This document shows positions 21,829 to 32,844 of a stretch of DNA of 64,000 nucleotides, one piece after another. The stretch spans positions 9,416,001 through 9,480,000 of the forward strand of contig NC_064226.1 of NCBI RefSeq assembly GCF_023101765.2. The letters are read 5' to 3'. The stretch comes from Spodoptera frugiperda. Its lineage: Eukaryota > Arthropoda > Insecta > Lepidoptera > Noctuidae. The number at the start of each line of letters is the position of its first letter. The stretch's first letter is position 1. Both the position numbers and the translations under genes were made by a program. The notes under the pieces were generated by a model. The model was not told the origin of the DNA, searched no databases, and worked only from the letters and a program-made list of their open reading frames with translations.

Positions 21829-24800
21829 TCATTGCCACTCGGCAGTAGGTGGTCCGTAAAAATATATATCCCAATTCATTCCACCGGACATATCGAGAGG
21901 TATGTACCATTCGTAGTAGTAGTACTTGAATCTACGATGCGTGTGGCAATACGTTATACGCGGCACACACATCTGGAAGTTGTACGTTGTACTCCTGTAC
22001 AAGTCAGCTTCGTGGCCATAGCCTCTTAGAATGATGCACGTTGGTATTCTTATTAAATCCAGCCAACCCTGGAATACAAATAAAAAGGTTAATAATCTTC
22101 TAATATTATAAAATTTCCATGATACAATGTTATTTACCGTACTCCTCCGAAACCGCTTTACCAATGTTTACTAAATTTTATATGCGTATTCAGTAGGTCT
22201 GAGAATCGGCTACTATCTATTTTCCATACCTCTAAGTGATAAGGGTTGTTCTTAATTTTTTTAAAGAAATTTTGTGTTTTTTTTTTTATAATTTGCCATT
22301 AAAAATACATAGGTAAACCCCTATATTATAATTCTAATGTAGAAGTTTTTAATTAAGCTGCAACTGTAGCCAAAGGTTTTTTTTTATACTTGGTAGGTCC
22401 GCATTTGGACATGATCCTGCCATGTAAGCAATAATGTAGCCGACGATGGACGTGAGGCCAAAATATAAACCAATAATGAAAACACGGAAACAATTAAGTC
22501 CAGCGTGTCCCAGGAACATGAACAACTTCCAACAACGCAATAAATCATTAGCGGAGAAAGAATAACAGATACTGCCGCACTCAGAGACATTTAACTAATT
22601 CTTAAACTATTCCTTAGTAACGATTTTGTATCGAAAACCATAACCGTAATGGTTATTGGAACTGGATTAAGTAACTAATAAATGACTCTAAGTACGGCGG
22701 TAAAAGATTAAACACTTACTCGTACGATAACTTTTCCCAATACTTGCATACTATCCAGATGCGTATGAGTGTAAAATTTTACTGTGCCTTCTCTGCAATC
22801 ACCGAACATGTATTGACTGTGCAAATGTTCTAAAAAAAAACAAAAAAAAAAAATACTAAATATAATGTATATACAATCAATCTAAAATAAGGCTTATTTT
22901 CTAATCATGTAGGTCCAAAAAAGGTTTTCGAGCACTTTAATCTTTTCTTAAATTAGCGTCACATATTTTAAATTTTGAATAATGAAACAATTATTATTTA
23001 TTTTCAGCCATGGTCATCCCATTGCAGGGCAAAGGTCTTCCTACCCTCCTTCCACTCGTCTCTTTGTAGAGCTTTCTGTGACCAATCCTTTAAAACAATG
23101 AATTCATTTTTATAACATGTCAAAATTATTATATAAAAAAAATATCTAGATGATGTTGGCACCTCCTAACGGACTACTCAGAGAAGAAATGCCGAAACAA
23201 ACTCAGAGGTCATTGTCTCTTTTAATGTTCAGACAAAATTTGAAAAAGTGATGTGTGAGAACCGTGCAAGTTCGTTTTGTAGTGGCCTTTTGAGGAAGGC
23301 CACAACAGTTTGAGCGGACCCGATCTGATAGCACCTGTATCAGCCGTTATATAATATCCAATACTTTAGAAAGAAACTGAAATAAATGGGAACAAATTAA
23401 GTTTTCAATTTCACGAATCGTTGTCTGACCGATGCATTTCTATTATAGTAATACAGGATAGCGCTTTGCACCGACAAATCTTACCGAACAATATTCTTTC
23501 TATCTTTGTGGTTACATGAAACATATTACTTTTGTTATTGATGACTGCATAGTTAATCTAAATAATAAATAATACGGTCTGCGCTATTGTATATTAATTG
23601 CGGACATCAAAATAATAAATTCATCGTCATATCGTCACGCCTTAGGTATATCCATGAAGAGGAATGCAGAGGTGGACATTATAACATGCAATGCCACTGG
23701 ACAACATACACCCACTTTTCATCGTTTGTGTTGGAATCCCATGTTATAGGGTGTGAGCCTATTACCATTGCTGGGCACAATTCCAGACTCCGTACTACTA
23801 CTGAGAAATTTTCGAAAAACCGAAAAATGTCCAGTATTACTTTGCTCGACCCGGTAATCAAACCCGAGACCCATAGGTTTTTTTTTGTTGGGATAAGCCC
23901 GCCACAACCTCCCATACCGCTGCAACTCCTGTAAGCCAGGATCTACAGTAGATACAACCATGGAAACACCGGAACATTGAAGTCCGGCGCGTCCCAGGGA
24001 CATGAATGACTGTCTTGGATCTCGCAACGAAATAAATCAGAAGATATTATTATAGGAGAAGAAAAGAAAACGATAGTTTCCACTTCCCAGACCCATAGGT
24101 TTATAAATTATTTAGTGAGACCGGTTAAATTTTGTTTTGAACTGCGATCTCCAACACAACAATAGGTTATGGCAAACCCCTCTTTTGTGGAGAAGGTTTG
24201 CAGTCCAGTAGCGGAGCGGAATCTCACGGACTGTTGATAATGTCAATTACGTCTCTAGTAAAGCACGTAAGACCATTGATCTCGCGCCCAATAATTACTT
24301 TTCAAACGTTACCCCACACTAGGACTTTCTCCTGTATCGTGTGTGCGTTTACAAACGTACAAATTCACATACGTATCACAACCAAACTCGAAATAACAAT
24401 TACTGCCGCACTCAGGGTCATTTAATGATTACTTAACCCAGTCCTTAGTAATTGTTTTCTATACAAAATCATTACTAAGGAATAGTTTAAGTAATCATTA
24501 AATGACTCTGATTACGGCAGTTAGTGTATCACACAAAGAGGCGCTCCGTGTGTTCGATCACGCTGCACTGCACGTTGCGTGGCAGTTGGTTGCCCGGCCA
24601 CCGTGCCAACCGTGCAGACCTATCGTCATTACATTACGGTCTATCTACAACTACATATACTATCTACTACAACTACATATACTATAAAGCTGAAGAGTTT
24701 GTTTGTTTGATTGTTTGTTTGTTTGAACGCGCTAATCTCCAGAACTACTGGTCCGATTTGAATAATTATTTTTGTGTTGAATAGTGCATTTATCGAGGAA

Positions 24801-25683
24801 GGCTATAGGCTATAAAACATCACGCTATGACCAATAGGAGCCAAGCAGAGCGGGTGAAACCGCGTGGAAGTAGCTAGTTTCTAATAAATGGTTCTTGGTC
24901 CTTTTCACCTTTTACCTCCGGGGAATTAGTCAATTTGATATCACTCAATGACGTGAAAAACTGCCAACATGATCCGGAAGAAACTGAAACAATGACTTGT
25001 ATTAGATATTTTAGATAATCACATAAAAAATGGTAGGTTTTACAATAATTGAAAATAGTATGTCGGATATCGCCAGCGTGATCGGCTTCACAGCTGTAGT
25101 GCTGTACCAAGGCATACAATAGCCTATTGATGTGTTATTGCTCTTAAGCATGTTCCTAAACGTATTGATCAACATTATTAAAATAAAAGGATTCATTATA
25201 TTGCGCATAGTTTTTCATACAACTACTTACTAGTACTCTCAATAGGTGAGCACGCATAAGTAAGAATACCTTTTTTGACAGACGAAAATCATCCAATTAC
25301 TTCTCCCGCCTTTGGTGAGGCGAGAGGGAGTGTCAGTCTCTTACTGACTAAAAACCACTCCGTTCCTATTCCTGCTTTGAGTGAGAGCCCCGGTAACCTG
25401 TTATGTTGTCCGCAGATCCGGATCGGGTATCAGCCCCACTGGGCTCTAATTGTGGTGGTCCGGCTCATAAAGACGCATGTGGAACGCCGTACGCACGAAA
25501 TAAGCTTGCCTGAATCTATGATTAGGTGTTCTGGCATTGGAAAACAGACTCCAAACTAAGAAAAGAAAATATAAAGGACGAACATCACTTACCAGTTAGA
25601 ACAAGTAACAGCGTTTTTACTATTAACTGACTTGTGTACTGCATACTGCTCGGATGAAAAATGGCCACCATCTCAAACATCAT
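21829..25683 (-). CDS. Small secreted protein, four-exon model
   Basis: Model, right to left: exon 1 25683-25593 (signal-peptide-like, ...QLIVKTLLLVLT), exon 2 24983-24909 (VSSGSCWQFF...NSPEVK), exon 3 22829-22720 (EHLHSQYMFGDCREGTVKFYTH...), exon 4 22068-21829 (GWLDLIRIPTC... to stop). Phases 1, 1 and 0 join cleanly to 171 aa, or 158 aa from the internal ATG at 25644. Exons 3 and 4 are the strongest: strong donor and poly-T acceptor, shared phase, and many Tyr/Trp/Cys codons. Exon 2 is weaker because its in-phase donor is GTGAAA and a better-looking GTAAAA seven bases earlier would break the frame. The mature part has about five cysteines and ends SGGMNWDIYFYGPP, which loosely recalls the end of the insect MBF2-like secreted family. 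That resemblance is a guess. All introns are filled with repeats. Confidence 0.55.
22370..22565 (-). mobile_element. LINE 3' tail (second family)
   Basis: Poly(A) end seen as a T-run at 22378, then GTCCAGCGTGTCCCAGGAAC and GCAATAAATCATTAGCGG, collinear with 23874-24055. Intron 3 of the secreted-protein gene. Confidence 0.55.
22574..22702. mobile_element. Foldback MITE, ACTGCCG family, in intron 3 of the secreted-protein gene
   Basis: CTGCCGCACTCAGAGACATTT at the left, CTCTAAGTACGGCGG at the right; the interior is a diverged long palindrome (TTCCTTAGTAACGATTTTGT). It ends about 20 bases from the exon 3 donor at 22719. Confidence 0.68.
23006..23090. repeat. LINE tail fragment, GCAGGGCAAAGG type
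   Basis: AGCCATGGTCATCCCATTGC, AGGGCAAAGGTCTTCCTACC, ACTCGTCTCTTTGTAGAGC. Diverged copy in intron 2 of the secreted-protein gene. Confidence 0.45.
23632..23873 (-). mobile_element. SINE family 1 copy, head lost
   Basis: Shares CAGACTCCGTACTACTACTG, AGAAATTTTCGAAAAACCG and AACCCGAGACCC with the 30048 copy. The A box end is missing: the copy stops where the LINE tail at 23874 begins. It lies in intron 2 of the secreted-protein gene. Confidence 0.75.
23874..24055 (-). mobile_element. LINE 3' tail (second family)
   Basis: T-run (23879-23887), then TTGGGATAAGCCCGCCACAA, CAGGATCTACAGTAGATACA, GGCGCGTCCCAGGGACATGA and GCAACGAAATAAATCAGAAG. Reverse copy at 32845-33015. It abuts and truncates the SINE at 23632-23873. 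Confidence 0.7.
24285..24620 (-). mobile_element. tRNA-derived SINE (family 2) split by a MITE
   Basis: Left part CCCCACACTAGGACTTTCTCCTGT...ACAATT and right part GTGTATCACACAAAGAG...CCGTGCCAACCGTGCAGACC. On the minus strand the right end gives an A-box-like head (CACGGTTGGCACGGTGGCC). The matching copy at 59885-60105 is uninterrupted, which shows that the MITE at 24403-24520 is an insertion into this SINE. Confidence 0.7.
24403..24520. mobile_element. Foldback MITE, ACTGCCG family, intact
   Basis: 118 bp, almost fully self-complementary. Ends are CTGCCGCACTCAG and (reverse) CTGCCGTAATCAG. TTA flanks both sides (24400-24402, 24521-24523), a 3-bp TWA-type target duplication as made by PIF/Harbinger transposases. 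Inserted inside a family 2 SINE. Confidence 0.78.
24690..24882 (+). mobile_element. RTE-like LINE tail beside exon 2 of the secreted-protein gene
   Basis: GTTTGTTTGATTGTTTGTTTG, CGCGCTAATCTCCAGAACTA, TCGAGGAAGGCTATAGGCTA, ending GCGTGGAAGTAGCTAGT. Its end is within 30 bases of the weak exon 2 donor at 24908, on the opposite strand to the gene. Confidence 0.7.
25272..25500 (-). mobile_element. R1-family LINE 3' tail in intron 1 of the secreted-protein gene
   Basis: Matches the 26723 element from GAAAATCATCCAATTACTT to GCCGTACGCAC. It lies between exon 1 (25593) and exon 2 (24983) in the same strand orientation as the gene. Confidence 0.8.
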
Positions 25684-25845
25684 GACTCTTATAAATACTG
25701 ATTCTGATACAATTTGATTCTCAGTCACCACAAAATAATTTGTTTACTAATATTGTATAACAAATAAATATAAATAAAGTGTGTGCAATATTATTATAAG
25801 TTTGTTAAATAAAACAGAATATGAGTAAGTACAGTATTGTCACGC

Positions 25846-26057
25846 TTTTTATTTCTGAAGAGGTAGGCAGAAGTGTATAATACGGCACGTAATGTCACTG
25901 TACAGTGTACAATGTACACCAACTTTTCATAAGTTTTGTTATAAGTATAATGGGCCCTATTCCAGACTCCGTACTGCTACTGAGAAATTTTCGAAAAGCT
26001 GAAAAATCCCCGCGATGTTTTGTCTGATCCAGGGATCGAACCCGAGACCCCTTGAAG
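25846..26057 (-). mobile_element. SINE family 1 copy
   Basis: Runs from CACGCTTTTTATTTCTGAAG to GATCGAACCCGAGACCCCTT (B box on the minus strand). The tRNA A-box end is missing. It lies just upstream of the secreted-protein gene. Confidence 0.72.
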
Positions 26058-26706
26058 ATTAGCTTTTACGCTTTTACCTCCTTTCTGCGCCATTTTTTTA
26101 AGTTTTGGTCCTATAATTTTTCAGGTCTTATAAATACTGTAACTACTGTAATTGAAGAGTACAATAAATAGGACACAGTCTAATTTAAAATAGGTTTACT
26201 TTGGCTTATAAAGAGTAAAATAATCATTTATAACTAACCAGTGTAGTAAATTAACAAATATTTTAATATTATTCAGGAAATGGCTTCATTGTTTGCCTAC
26301 TCATCAACTGTATAATTATATGTGAAATATGTATTTAATAATATTAATGAACAATGAATTTAATGTAAAATCAGTACCTAATCAACATTATGTAAACATT
26401 TCATATAAATTATTTGAACTGAATGGAATAAACATTAAGCTAATAATGTACAAATTATAATTTTTAATTCTTCATATTGAAAATTTTCCATGTCGTAGGT
26501 ACAGCGGAGGACAGATCCACCTGATCATTTTCAATTTTTATTGTTTACCCAGAAATATCATGCTACATAATATCTCATTTAAAAGAAAAGCGATAACATC
26601 GGAGCTTAGTGACGCAACACATGTCTAAGGGACCACTGACTAAAATCAGTGGTGTGTTTGATGTTGTTTCGTGTGCAGGTAATGACCTGCACCGATGCAC
26701 TGACAC
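26058..26706. other. Gene-free stretch with two small hairpins
   Basis: CCACTGA..TCAGTGG (26632-26651) and GCAGGT..ACCTGC (26675-26690) lie just before the R1 insertion site. Nothing else seen. Confidence 0.4.
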
Positions 26707-26722
26707 TGCCCACCATTGGGCT

Positions 26723-27873
26723 TTTTTTTTTGAGGGGGGAAAATCATCCAATGACTTCTCCCGCCTTGGGTGAGGCGGGAGGGAGTGTCAGACTCTTACT
26801 GACTAAAAACCACCCCGTTCCTTCTCCTGCTTTGAGCCGGAGCCCCGGTAACCTTTTACGTTGTCCGCAGCTCCGGATCAGGCATCAGCCCAACTGGGCC
26901 CCATCTGTGGTGGTCTGGCTCTTTGAGGCGCGCGCGGAACGCGACGCGCCGTACGCACGGGTCTTGTTGTGGTCGGGCGGCGAGCTACCCTTACTCGCCG
27001 TCCGCAGACCCGCACTTACGGTGGCCGAAGATCGTCACGCGATCCCCGACGCCCGGAGTGTCTTCTGCGGCGGCTGGGGCGTGAGGAGCATCGTTCCCTC
27101 ACGCGCTCCGCCTCCTCCTTAGCTAGCATTACTGCTTCGCAGAAGGAGACGGCGTCCCATTCCCCCTCGCTCCGCACCATGGCCTGAACCAAAGCCGGAC
27201 GCGAGAGGTCACCGTCGCTGATCACATCCCTGAGGACACGGCGGTGCTGAGCCCATGCAGGGCACACCGCTACTGTATGCTCCACCGTGTCCTCCGGGTG
27301 ATCCACGCAATGCCGACACCCGGGCGTTTCCTCCCGCCGAATCCGGAACAGGTACCTACCGAAACTTCCGTGTCCGGTAAGCACCTGCGTCAGGCGGTAG
27401 GTGAGGACGCCGTGACGCCTCTCTAGCCACTCCTCAAAGAGGGGACTTACCGCTGCTATAACAGCGAGCCCAGCCCTCGGTTGCGACAGTCGTTGCTTCC
27501 ATTCCGCCATGAGATCCCGCCGGAGCTCATCCCGCCACGCACTGATCTGACGCGGCAGCGGAGTTTCGCCCCGGCGATGCGCCTCCGCACGTAACCTATA
27601 TACGTCCGCGAGCACTTTCGCCTCCAGATCCCACGGCGGTAATCCGGCAAGGAGGTTAGCCGCCTCCCCGTAGATCGTGCGGTACCCACGGATCATCCGA
27701 ATGGCCATGACCCTCTGGGATGAAACCAGCGCGCGAGGTCGTCGCCTTAAATTTGGTGCCCACACCGGGGCCCCATAGAGGGCCGTGGACCGCACAATCC
27801 CCGCGTACAACCTCCGGCAGGAGGCGTTTGGTCCCCCGAGGTTGGGTAGGAGCCGCTTTAGAGCAGTCCCCGT
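26723..27873 (-). mobile_element. 5'-truncated R1-clade LINE with target duplication
   Basis: The minus strand reads the C-terminal part of a pol protein, then a 3' UTR of about 290 bp, then a poly(A) tail (the T-run at 26723). The insertion is flanked by a perfect 16-bp direct repeat, TGCCCACCATTGGGCT, at 26707-26722 and 27874-27889. The 5' truncation is within the region after the reverse transcriptase core. The 3' UTR equals the repeat seen at 17344, 21520, 25285, 40291 and 48671, which are therefore shorter copies of the same family. Confidence 0.88.
27016..27873 (-). pseudogene. R1-type retrotransposon pol, C-terminal remnant
   Basis: About 285 codons, uninterrupted, starting TALKRLLPNLGGPN after the target duplication. 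Landmarks are RSTALYGAPVWAPNL, SSQRVMAIRMIRGYRT, and a CCHC knuckle CRHCVDHPEDTVEHT...C typical of R1/TRAS elements downstream of the reverse transcriptase. The endonuclease and the catalytic reverse transcriptase motifs are missing, so it is dead. An open frame runs on into flanking DNA up to 27918 by chance. The absence of stops suggests a recent insertion. Confidence 0.88.
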
Positions 27874-27889
27874 TGCCCACCATTGGGCT

Positions 27890-29734
27890 AGAGAACGGTT
27901 TTTATCAGGTGCAAGCAAACATTAACTTAGTGGCGGTCAGGCGCATGAGACTATCTTTGTACCTACCATCTGGACCAAAAAACAAATTATTTTATTTGGT
28001 TCTGTGCAGAAATCAAATAAGTACGCGAAAAATTCAATGGCATAACGGTGCAGTCAATTAAAAAAAATGTTTTTGGTTGTTTAAGATTTCAGTTTTTCGG
28101 CATGTTAAAATTTTTCTTTTGCCTAAAAATATACGCTTTTGGTAGTCATTGTATTCTTATTTACACCTAAAACTTATATTTATTTACAGAACCGAAAACT
28201 TGACTTCAAGTCTTAAACCTTAATACAAAAAAGTATGTGATCCCTGTAAAACAATAAAAGTTATCGCCCCAAGAGTTAAAGTTTTGCTAAAAATGTAAAG
28301 CCGAAAATCCAAGCCGACCAACTTTTGCAACTTTGTCCAAAGTGGCTTTTAGCTTATTAAGACCCACGTATTTCTAGATTGACTGTCAGGGCTTGACTAA
28401 ACTTCTGATGTTGTATATAAAATACACTTCAAAGTGTCTAACTAAACTTAATAACGTTTCATTAAAAAAATCTCCTCACCTTAGTTAGTCTAGCTAAATA
28501 GGTTAGCATAATTTGAATTGATTCATTTATTGAAATTATGTACTAAAAATTGTTTACAGTAAAAAAATTAAAAAGATCTACGAATAACTCGTGTTTGTGA
28601 CATATTTTTTTTATTAAGTCGTAATTCCTTAACAAAATAGACTAACAGTTCTACACCAAATCATCTACAAGTTTTTTAATTGATACACTACAGCTGTCTT
28701 AATTATAACTAAAATTAGATACAAAAATTAGATCAGACATTGCTAAAATAGGTACTAGGAGTATGGGTTGCTTATGTACAGACTTTCTCCATCGTAGGCC
28801 ACATCATCGCTTACCCACCCACATAGTTAATCAGCGCTTAATGTAACATAATGTACAAAATAAAAATATCCCAAGTAAACAAGGAAATGAAATACCTACC
28901 TACCGACCCACATAGAAGGTATATAATTGCAAATCAAACTTATTATAACTTTATATTGACTTGCAAACTCTTGTAACAGAATCACTTCTGTGCCAACAAT
29001 TTTAATACGCAGGTAATGTTGGATGCGCAAAATATTTTCGGGCCAAAACACATTTGAACATGACTGTCAAAAGTTAAATAATTTCAAAATTTCATTATAA
29101 GTTTAGAAGATTTTCAAGCACAATTAAGATCAACTCAATAATGACTGAACTTACTTTCCTAAATGTATGAAAGTCTCGTATAATGCTTTTTTGGTCAACA
29201 AGTAACAAAGGTAAAATTGGAAATGACTATATAAGTATTTTGTATAGAGTTTGTCTGAAAACCCAGTTTATGAGCTTGTTTACAATTTTAACTAAAATTA
29301 CATAATTAAGCACAAAATAATTAGCTAATAATAGTAGTATGTAGTAGTATAAGGAAACTGTTCAATTCAGCATTTTTTTAAATAAAAGCCCGTTCTTTTA
29401 TAGTAACACCAGAATACCTCCACTTAAAGACCGCATAGAGCAAAAAATCCAGATTTTAGTGCCACACAATACAATATATTTTATCAATTGAATAGATTAC
29501 GACCACTAGCTGCGCGAATAGCGACCATATTTCATTGGTATCTCGGACAGCTATTATATCCCGTCTCAGAACAAGTATATTTTGTCATCGTAGGTGATAT
29601 AGTATGTTGTTCTACTACATTAAGTGTTTACTAGAATAAATGGAGGTAACTGAACTTTGCAGTACAGGTAATAATAGAGGTAAACATTGAAACGGATACA
29701 TATTTAATTAATATAACAAAGCATCGTGTTTTTT
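27890..29734. other. Gene-free AT-rich stretch
   Basis: Only the LINE tail fragment at 28765 is recognised. Confidence 0.5.
28765..28830 (+). mobile_element. LINE 3' tail fragment (58138 family)
   Basis: GGTTGCTTATGTACAGACTT, CTCCATCGTAGGCCACATCA. Very short. Confidence 0.45.
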
Positions 29735-29945
29735 CTACACAAAGGAGAAGGAACGGGTGTACATAACCAGTTAACTTATATGTCCAAAGTAATAGAAGTG
29801 AATTCATTGCCATTAATATCGAATATAATTAGCAGACTCCTTCTACTACGGGAAAATTCTCTTACAACCGAAAAATACCAAGAATCCAATAATAGCGAGA
29901 CCATTTGCTCTACAGATCTCTTCCGGCTACTCAACTAACGAGGTA
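29735..29945 (-). mobile_element. Old, degraded SINE family 1 copy
   Basis: Weak but collinear match: CAGACTCCTTCTACTACGGG, then ACCGAAAAATACC, then GCGAGACC and CTCAACTAACGAGG at the head. It lies about 70 bases left of the young copy's target duplication, so two insertions of one family sit side by side. Confidence 0.5.
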
Positions 29946-30047
29946 TTGTCATCAAGTTAAAATAGACCAGATCGATAAAAGAGAAATTGTAAACATAGTT
30001 TCGGTTCGAAAAATGAACAATCTTAAGTACCTATTGTAAAATATTTT

Positions 30048-30335
30048 TATAGCAACGTTACGCCTTTTATCCCTGAAGGGGTAGGCAGAGGTGCTCATTA
30101 CGACACGTAATGCCGCTATACAATGTACACACACTTTTCACCATTTGTGTTATAAGTCCCATGTAATAGGGGATGAGTCTATTGCCATATACTGGACACA
30201 ATTCCAGACTCCGTGCGCTACTGAGAAATTTTCGAAAAACCGAAAACACCCCACCCTGGGGCTCGAACCCGAGACCCCTTGTTCGGTAGTCGCACTTGCG
30301 ACCACTCGACCAACGAGCCTCAGCCAGTCCTTTTC
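30048..30335 (-). mobile_element. Near-complete tRNA-derived SINE (family 1)
   Basis: Reading leftwards from 30335 the head is tRNA-like: A box TGGTCGAGTGG, B box GGGTTCGAGCCC, as needed for RNA polymerase III. A body and tail follow, ending near GGCGTAACG. A perfect 30-bp direct repeat flanks it (30018-30047 and 30336-30365), so both ends are exact and the copy is young. It defines the family seen in the degraded copies elsewhere in the window. Confidence 0.9.
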
Positions 30336-30365
30336 CAATCTTAAGTACCTATTGTAAAATATTTT

Positions 30366-32844
30366 CAATCTCGTCTCAATATTGAATAGGTACCTGCGTC
30401 AGGTTAAAGATTGCGCCAACAGATGATGTTGTAGTTTCATTGCTGGACCCTATTGTTGTTCTGATATTGTTGGCTATGCAGTCTAGAGGCAAGCGAATGG
30501 CGGCTTTAGAATACTGAGAGTCAATTTCGCTGGTATTCAAACAGTTCCTGATAAATGGAATAGTTAGGTAACTATTCCATATTATTTTAGTAGATAGGGA
30601 CTATCCAGATCCAGAGCACCTGATATTTTAATATACTCACGTACATTTATATTTAACGGTAGTGTGACGGCAGATTTTTCACCATCTAACTGTAATACAT
30701 TCAAGAGCAACATCACACACTTATAAAATATAATGAAATTATAGTTTGTAGAGCTTGTTTAATATCCTTGTTCCAAATTTCAAAACTTTTTAAAGGGTGT
30801 TTATTCAGCACTTAACTTTTTATATTTCCCGAACGCAGAGGAAAACGGAAGCCATAACAATGGACTTGTCTGTAGACCCGCTTCTATTTTCACGTAAAAA
30901 TTAATTTAGATCTGATAAGCAGTATGGTTCTGAGTCATTAACAGGAAAAACAAGTTAATCGAAAATGAATCTTGATTCCGTAATTATAAGAAGCAGATCG
31001 GAAGAGCAGTGCCTTCATTATTATACCTATCAATTGAAGATTTCCTAACAATAAAGTCTAATAACCGGCCTTAATCGAATCTTTCGCTCCGCAGCCGTGA
31101 TTGCGACCATTACTTAGACCAATCAATTTACTTTAGTGTCCCTACATTCAATAATATAGGGCGTTTTTACTTTCTGCTTTTAGACAGTGATATAAAAAAC
31201 CCATTGGTGGTATATTGCTGTTGCTTTTTTGTATCGGATCCAGTTAATTGACATATTTGACGTTTTACAACTGTTAAATAATTGACTCACATCACATTAA
31301 CAGCCTATAAGTAGCCACTGCTGACCAAAGGCCTCTTCTCACACGGAGAAGGTTTGAACATTACTTAATCACCACGCTTGCTCAAGTAATTATAAGCCCA
31401 GGTTTCCTCATGATGTTTTGCTTCAACATTTGTGAGTGGTGTCTAGATAATCTTAGAAAGTCACATTGGAACTTGCCGTTGGTAGGTTTCGACCTGTACT
31501 TCCATACATGAGAAGCGTCTTCAATGTGTGGGCCACCACGGTAAAATATTTTTAGACTCTCTTGTCTTCAGTCTTTCCTGTCTTTCCTACCGATCGACGC
31601 GATGTGATGTGTAACAAAGCTACTATATCAAATTCCATTCGTGTTCTACAAAAGTGCCTATATACAAATTTGATATCCAGTACCGTACCTAAGCATGAGA
31701 TTTGCACGTGTTACCACTTGACAGAGGTAAAATATACCAGTACCTAAGTACATATTTAATGGTCACGTTTACAGTTGGAAAGTTAAGGTCATCAAGTGGT
31801 GTCCCTAAGGCAATAAAGTAAAGCAACTATGTATTTTATTGATACACATGCCAGTTTTTTTATATGAAAATTGACACTTTGGGCTTTGGAGACTAGCCCA
31901 CGTGTACGGGTCTAAATTATTATGTTGTAGAATTCGATGCTTGATACGAAAATAAATGTTTTCTCTATTTCGGGTGTGTTTTGAATTTGGTATGAGTTTG
32001 ATATAGGTACTAGCCCTTTTATATAAAACATTTTTATAAACCCTTTGACTAAGGATTTTTAGGGTCAAAGTGTAAAGTTCCCTAAGAAAAGGAGGATCCT
32101 CCGACTAGGCGAGGTGATCATGCCTGGCGGGCTTTCTGCCCAACTGTTGTTCATTGGGATTTTCTATCCATGTTTATTCGCATGTAAACTTCACATGTGC
32201 GATGTAGGATTTTATGACGTCATCTGATGATTTGCTCGTCGATCGTCTATGTGCGACTTCTGTCATCTGTCACTGTGGTCACTTGTAATGCGTCGTCACA
32301 GATTAATTGACTGCGTTGACATGTGTTGAGTTTTATGATTAAAAAAAGGCTACCATAGGCTTTATAAAGACCACGATATCATGAATTTGGCTCGATGTTA
32401 GCAAATTGATATTTGCTTTTAACTGGCATAATTTTAAGATTAATTTCGACCGAACATCAAGAATTTTGGTCGAGTTTTTTTTTATTCTTGCTATAAATAG
32501 CTGTAGCGGCAATTCTGGGTATCATTGTCATATAAAACAGTTTTATATATTATTCTTATCCGTATCCTTCACATGATACCTTACGTTTGTACTCCAACAG
32601 AAATGAAAATAATGTAATAGTAGGTTTTATTAAAAAACATCCGCTAACTCTTGTTGTTTGTCTCGTGAAGGTATAAAAGTGTTCACATGACTTAGTTTTA
32701 ATCTGAATTCATCCGTTCAGTACTGTAGGTTCACATATTAAATGTTTCTTTGAATTGTATTTATTCTATTCTTCTTATTCTGCACAGTAATCCTATAGAT
32801 TATGTGTAGTATACAAATTGTATGAAGAAATTTCTTATTTCTTC
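30366..32844. other. Gene-free stretch, one repeat
   Basis: Besides the repeat at 31299: a palindromic CRE TGACGTCA at 32215-32222 and an isolated TATAAAAG at 32672-32679 without a credible ORF downstream. Confidence 0.45.
31299..31530. repeat. Interspersed repeat, GTAGCCACTGCTGACC family
   Basis: AACAGCCTATAAGTAGCCAC, ACCAAAGGCCTCTTCTCACA, then ATCACCACGCTTGCTCAA and a longer body to about GCGTCTTC. Copies at 33098-33195 and, reversed, 46345-46443. Confidence 0.65.

Noticed and set aside
23587..24027. ORFs of 78-115 codons on both strands
   Set aside because: Overlap a SINE copy and a LINE tail.
27874..27918. N-terminal extension of the pol frame into flanking DNA
   Set aside because: It lies in the target duplication and host sequence; the open frame there is chance and has no ATG.
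26649..28061. Plus-strand and alternative-frame ORFs over the R1 insertion
   Set aside because: Antisense or frame-shifted shadows of the GC-rich pol remnant.
30067..30368. ORFs of 60-88 codons; also a possible true tRNA gene
   Set aside because: The A and B boxes belong to a SINE: there is a long non-tRNA body and a 30-bp target duplication. No cloverleaf gene.
32672..32720. TATAAAAG with TCAGT downstream as a core promoter
   Set aside because: Spacing of about 46 bases is too long and no ORF follows.
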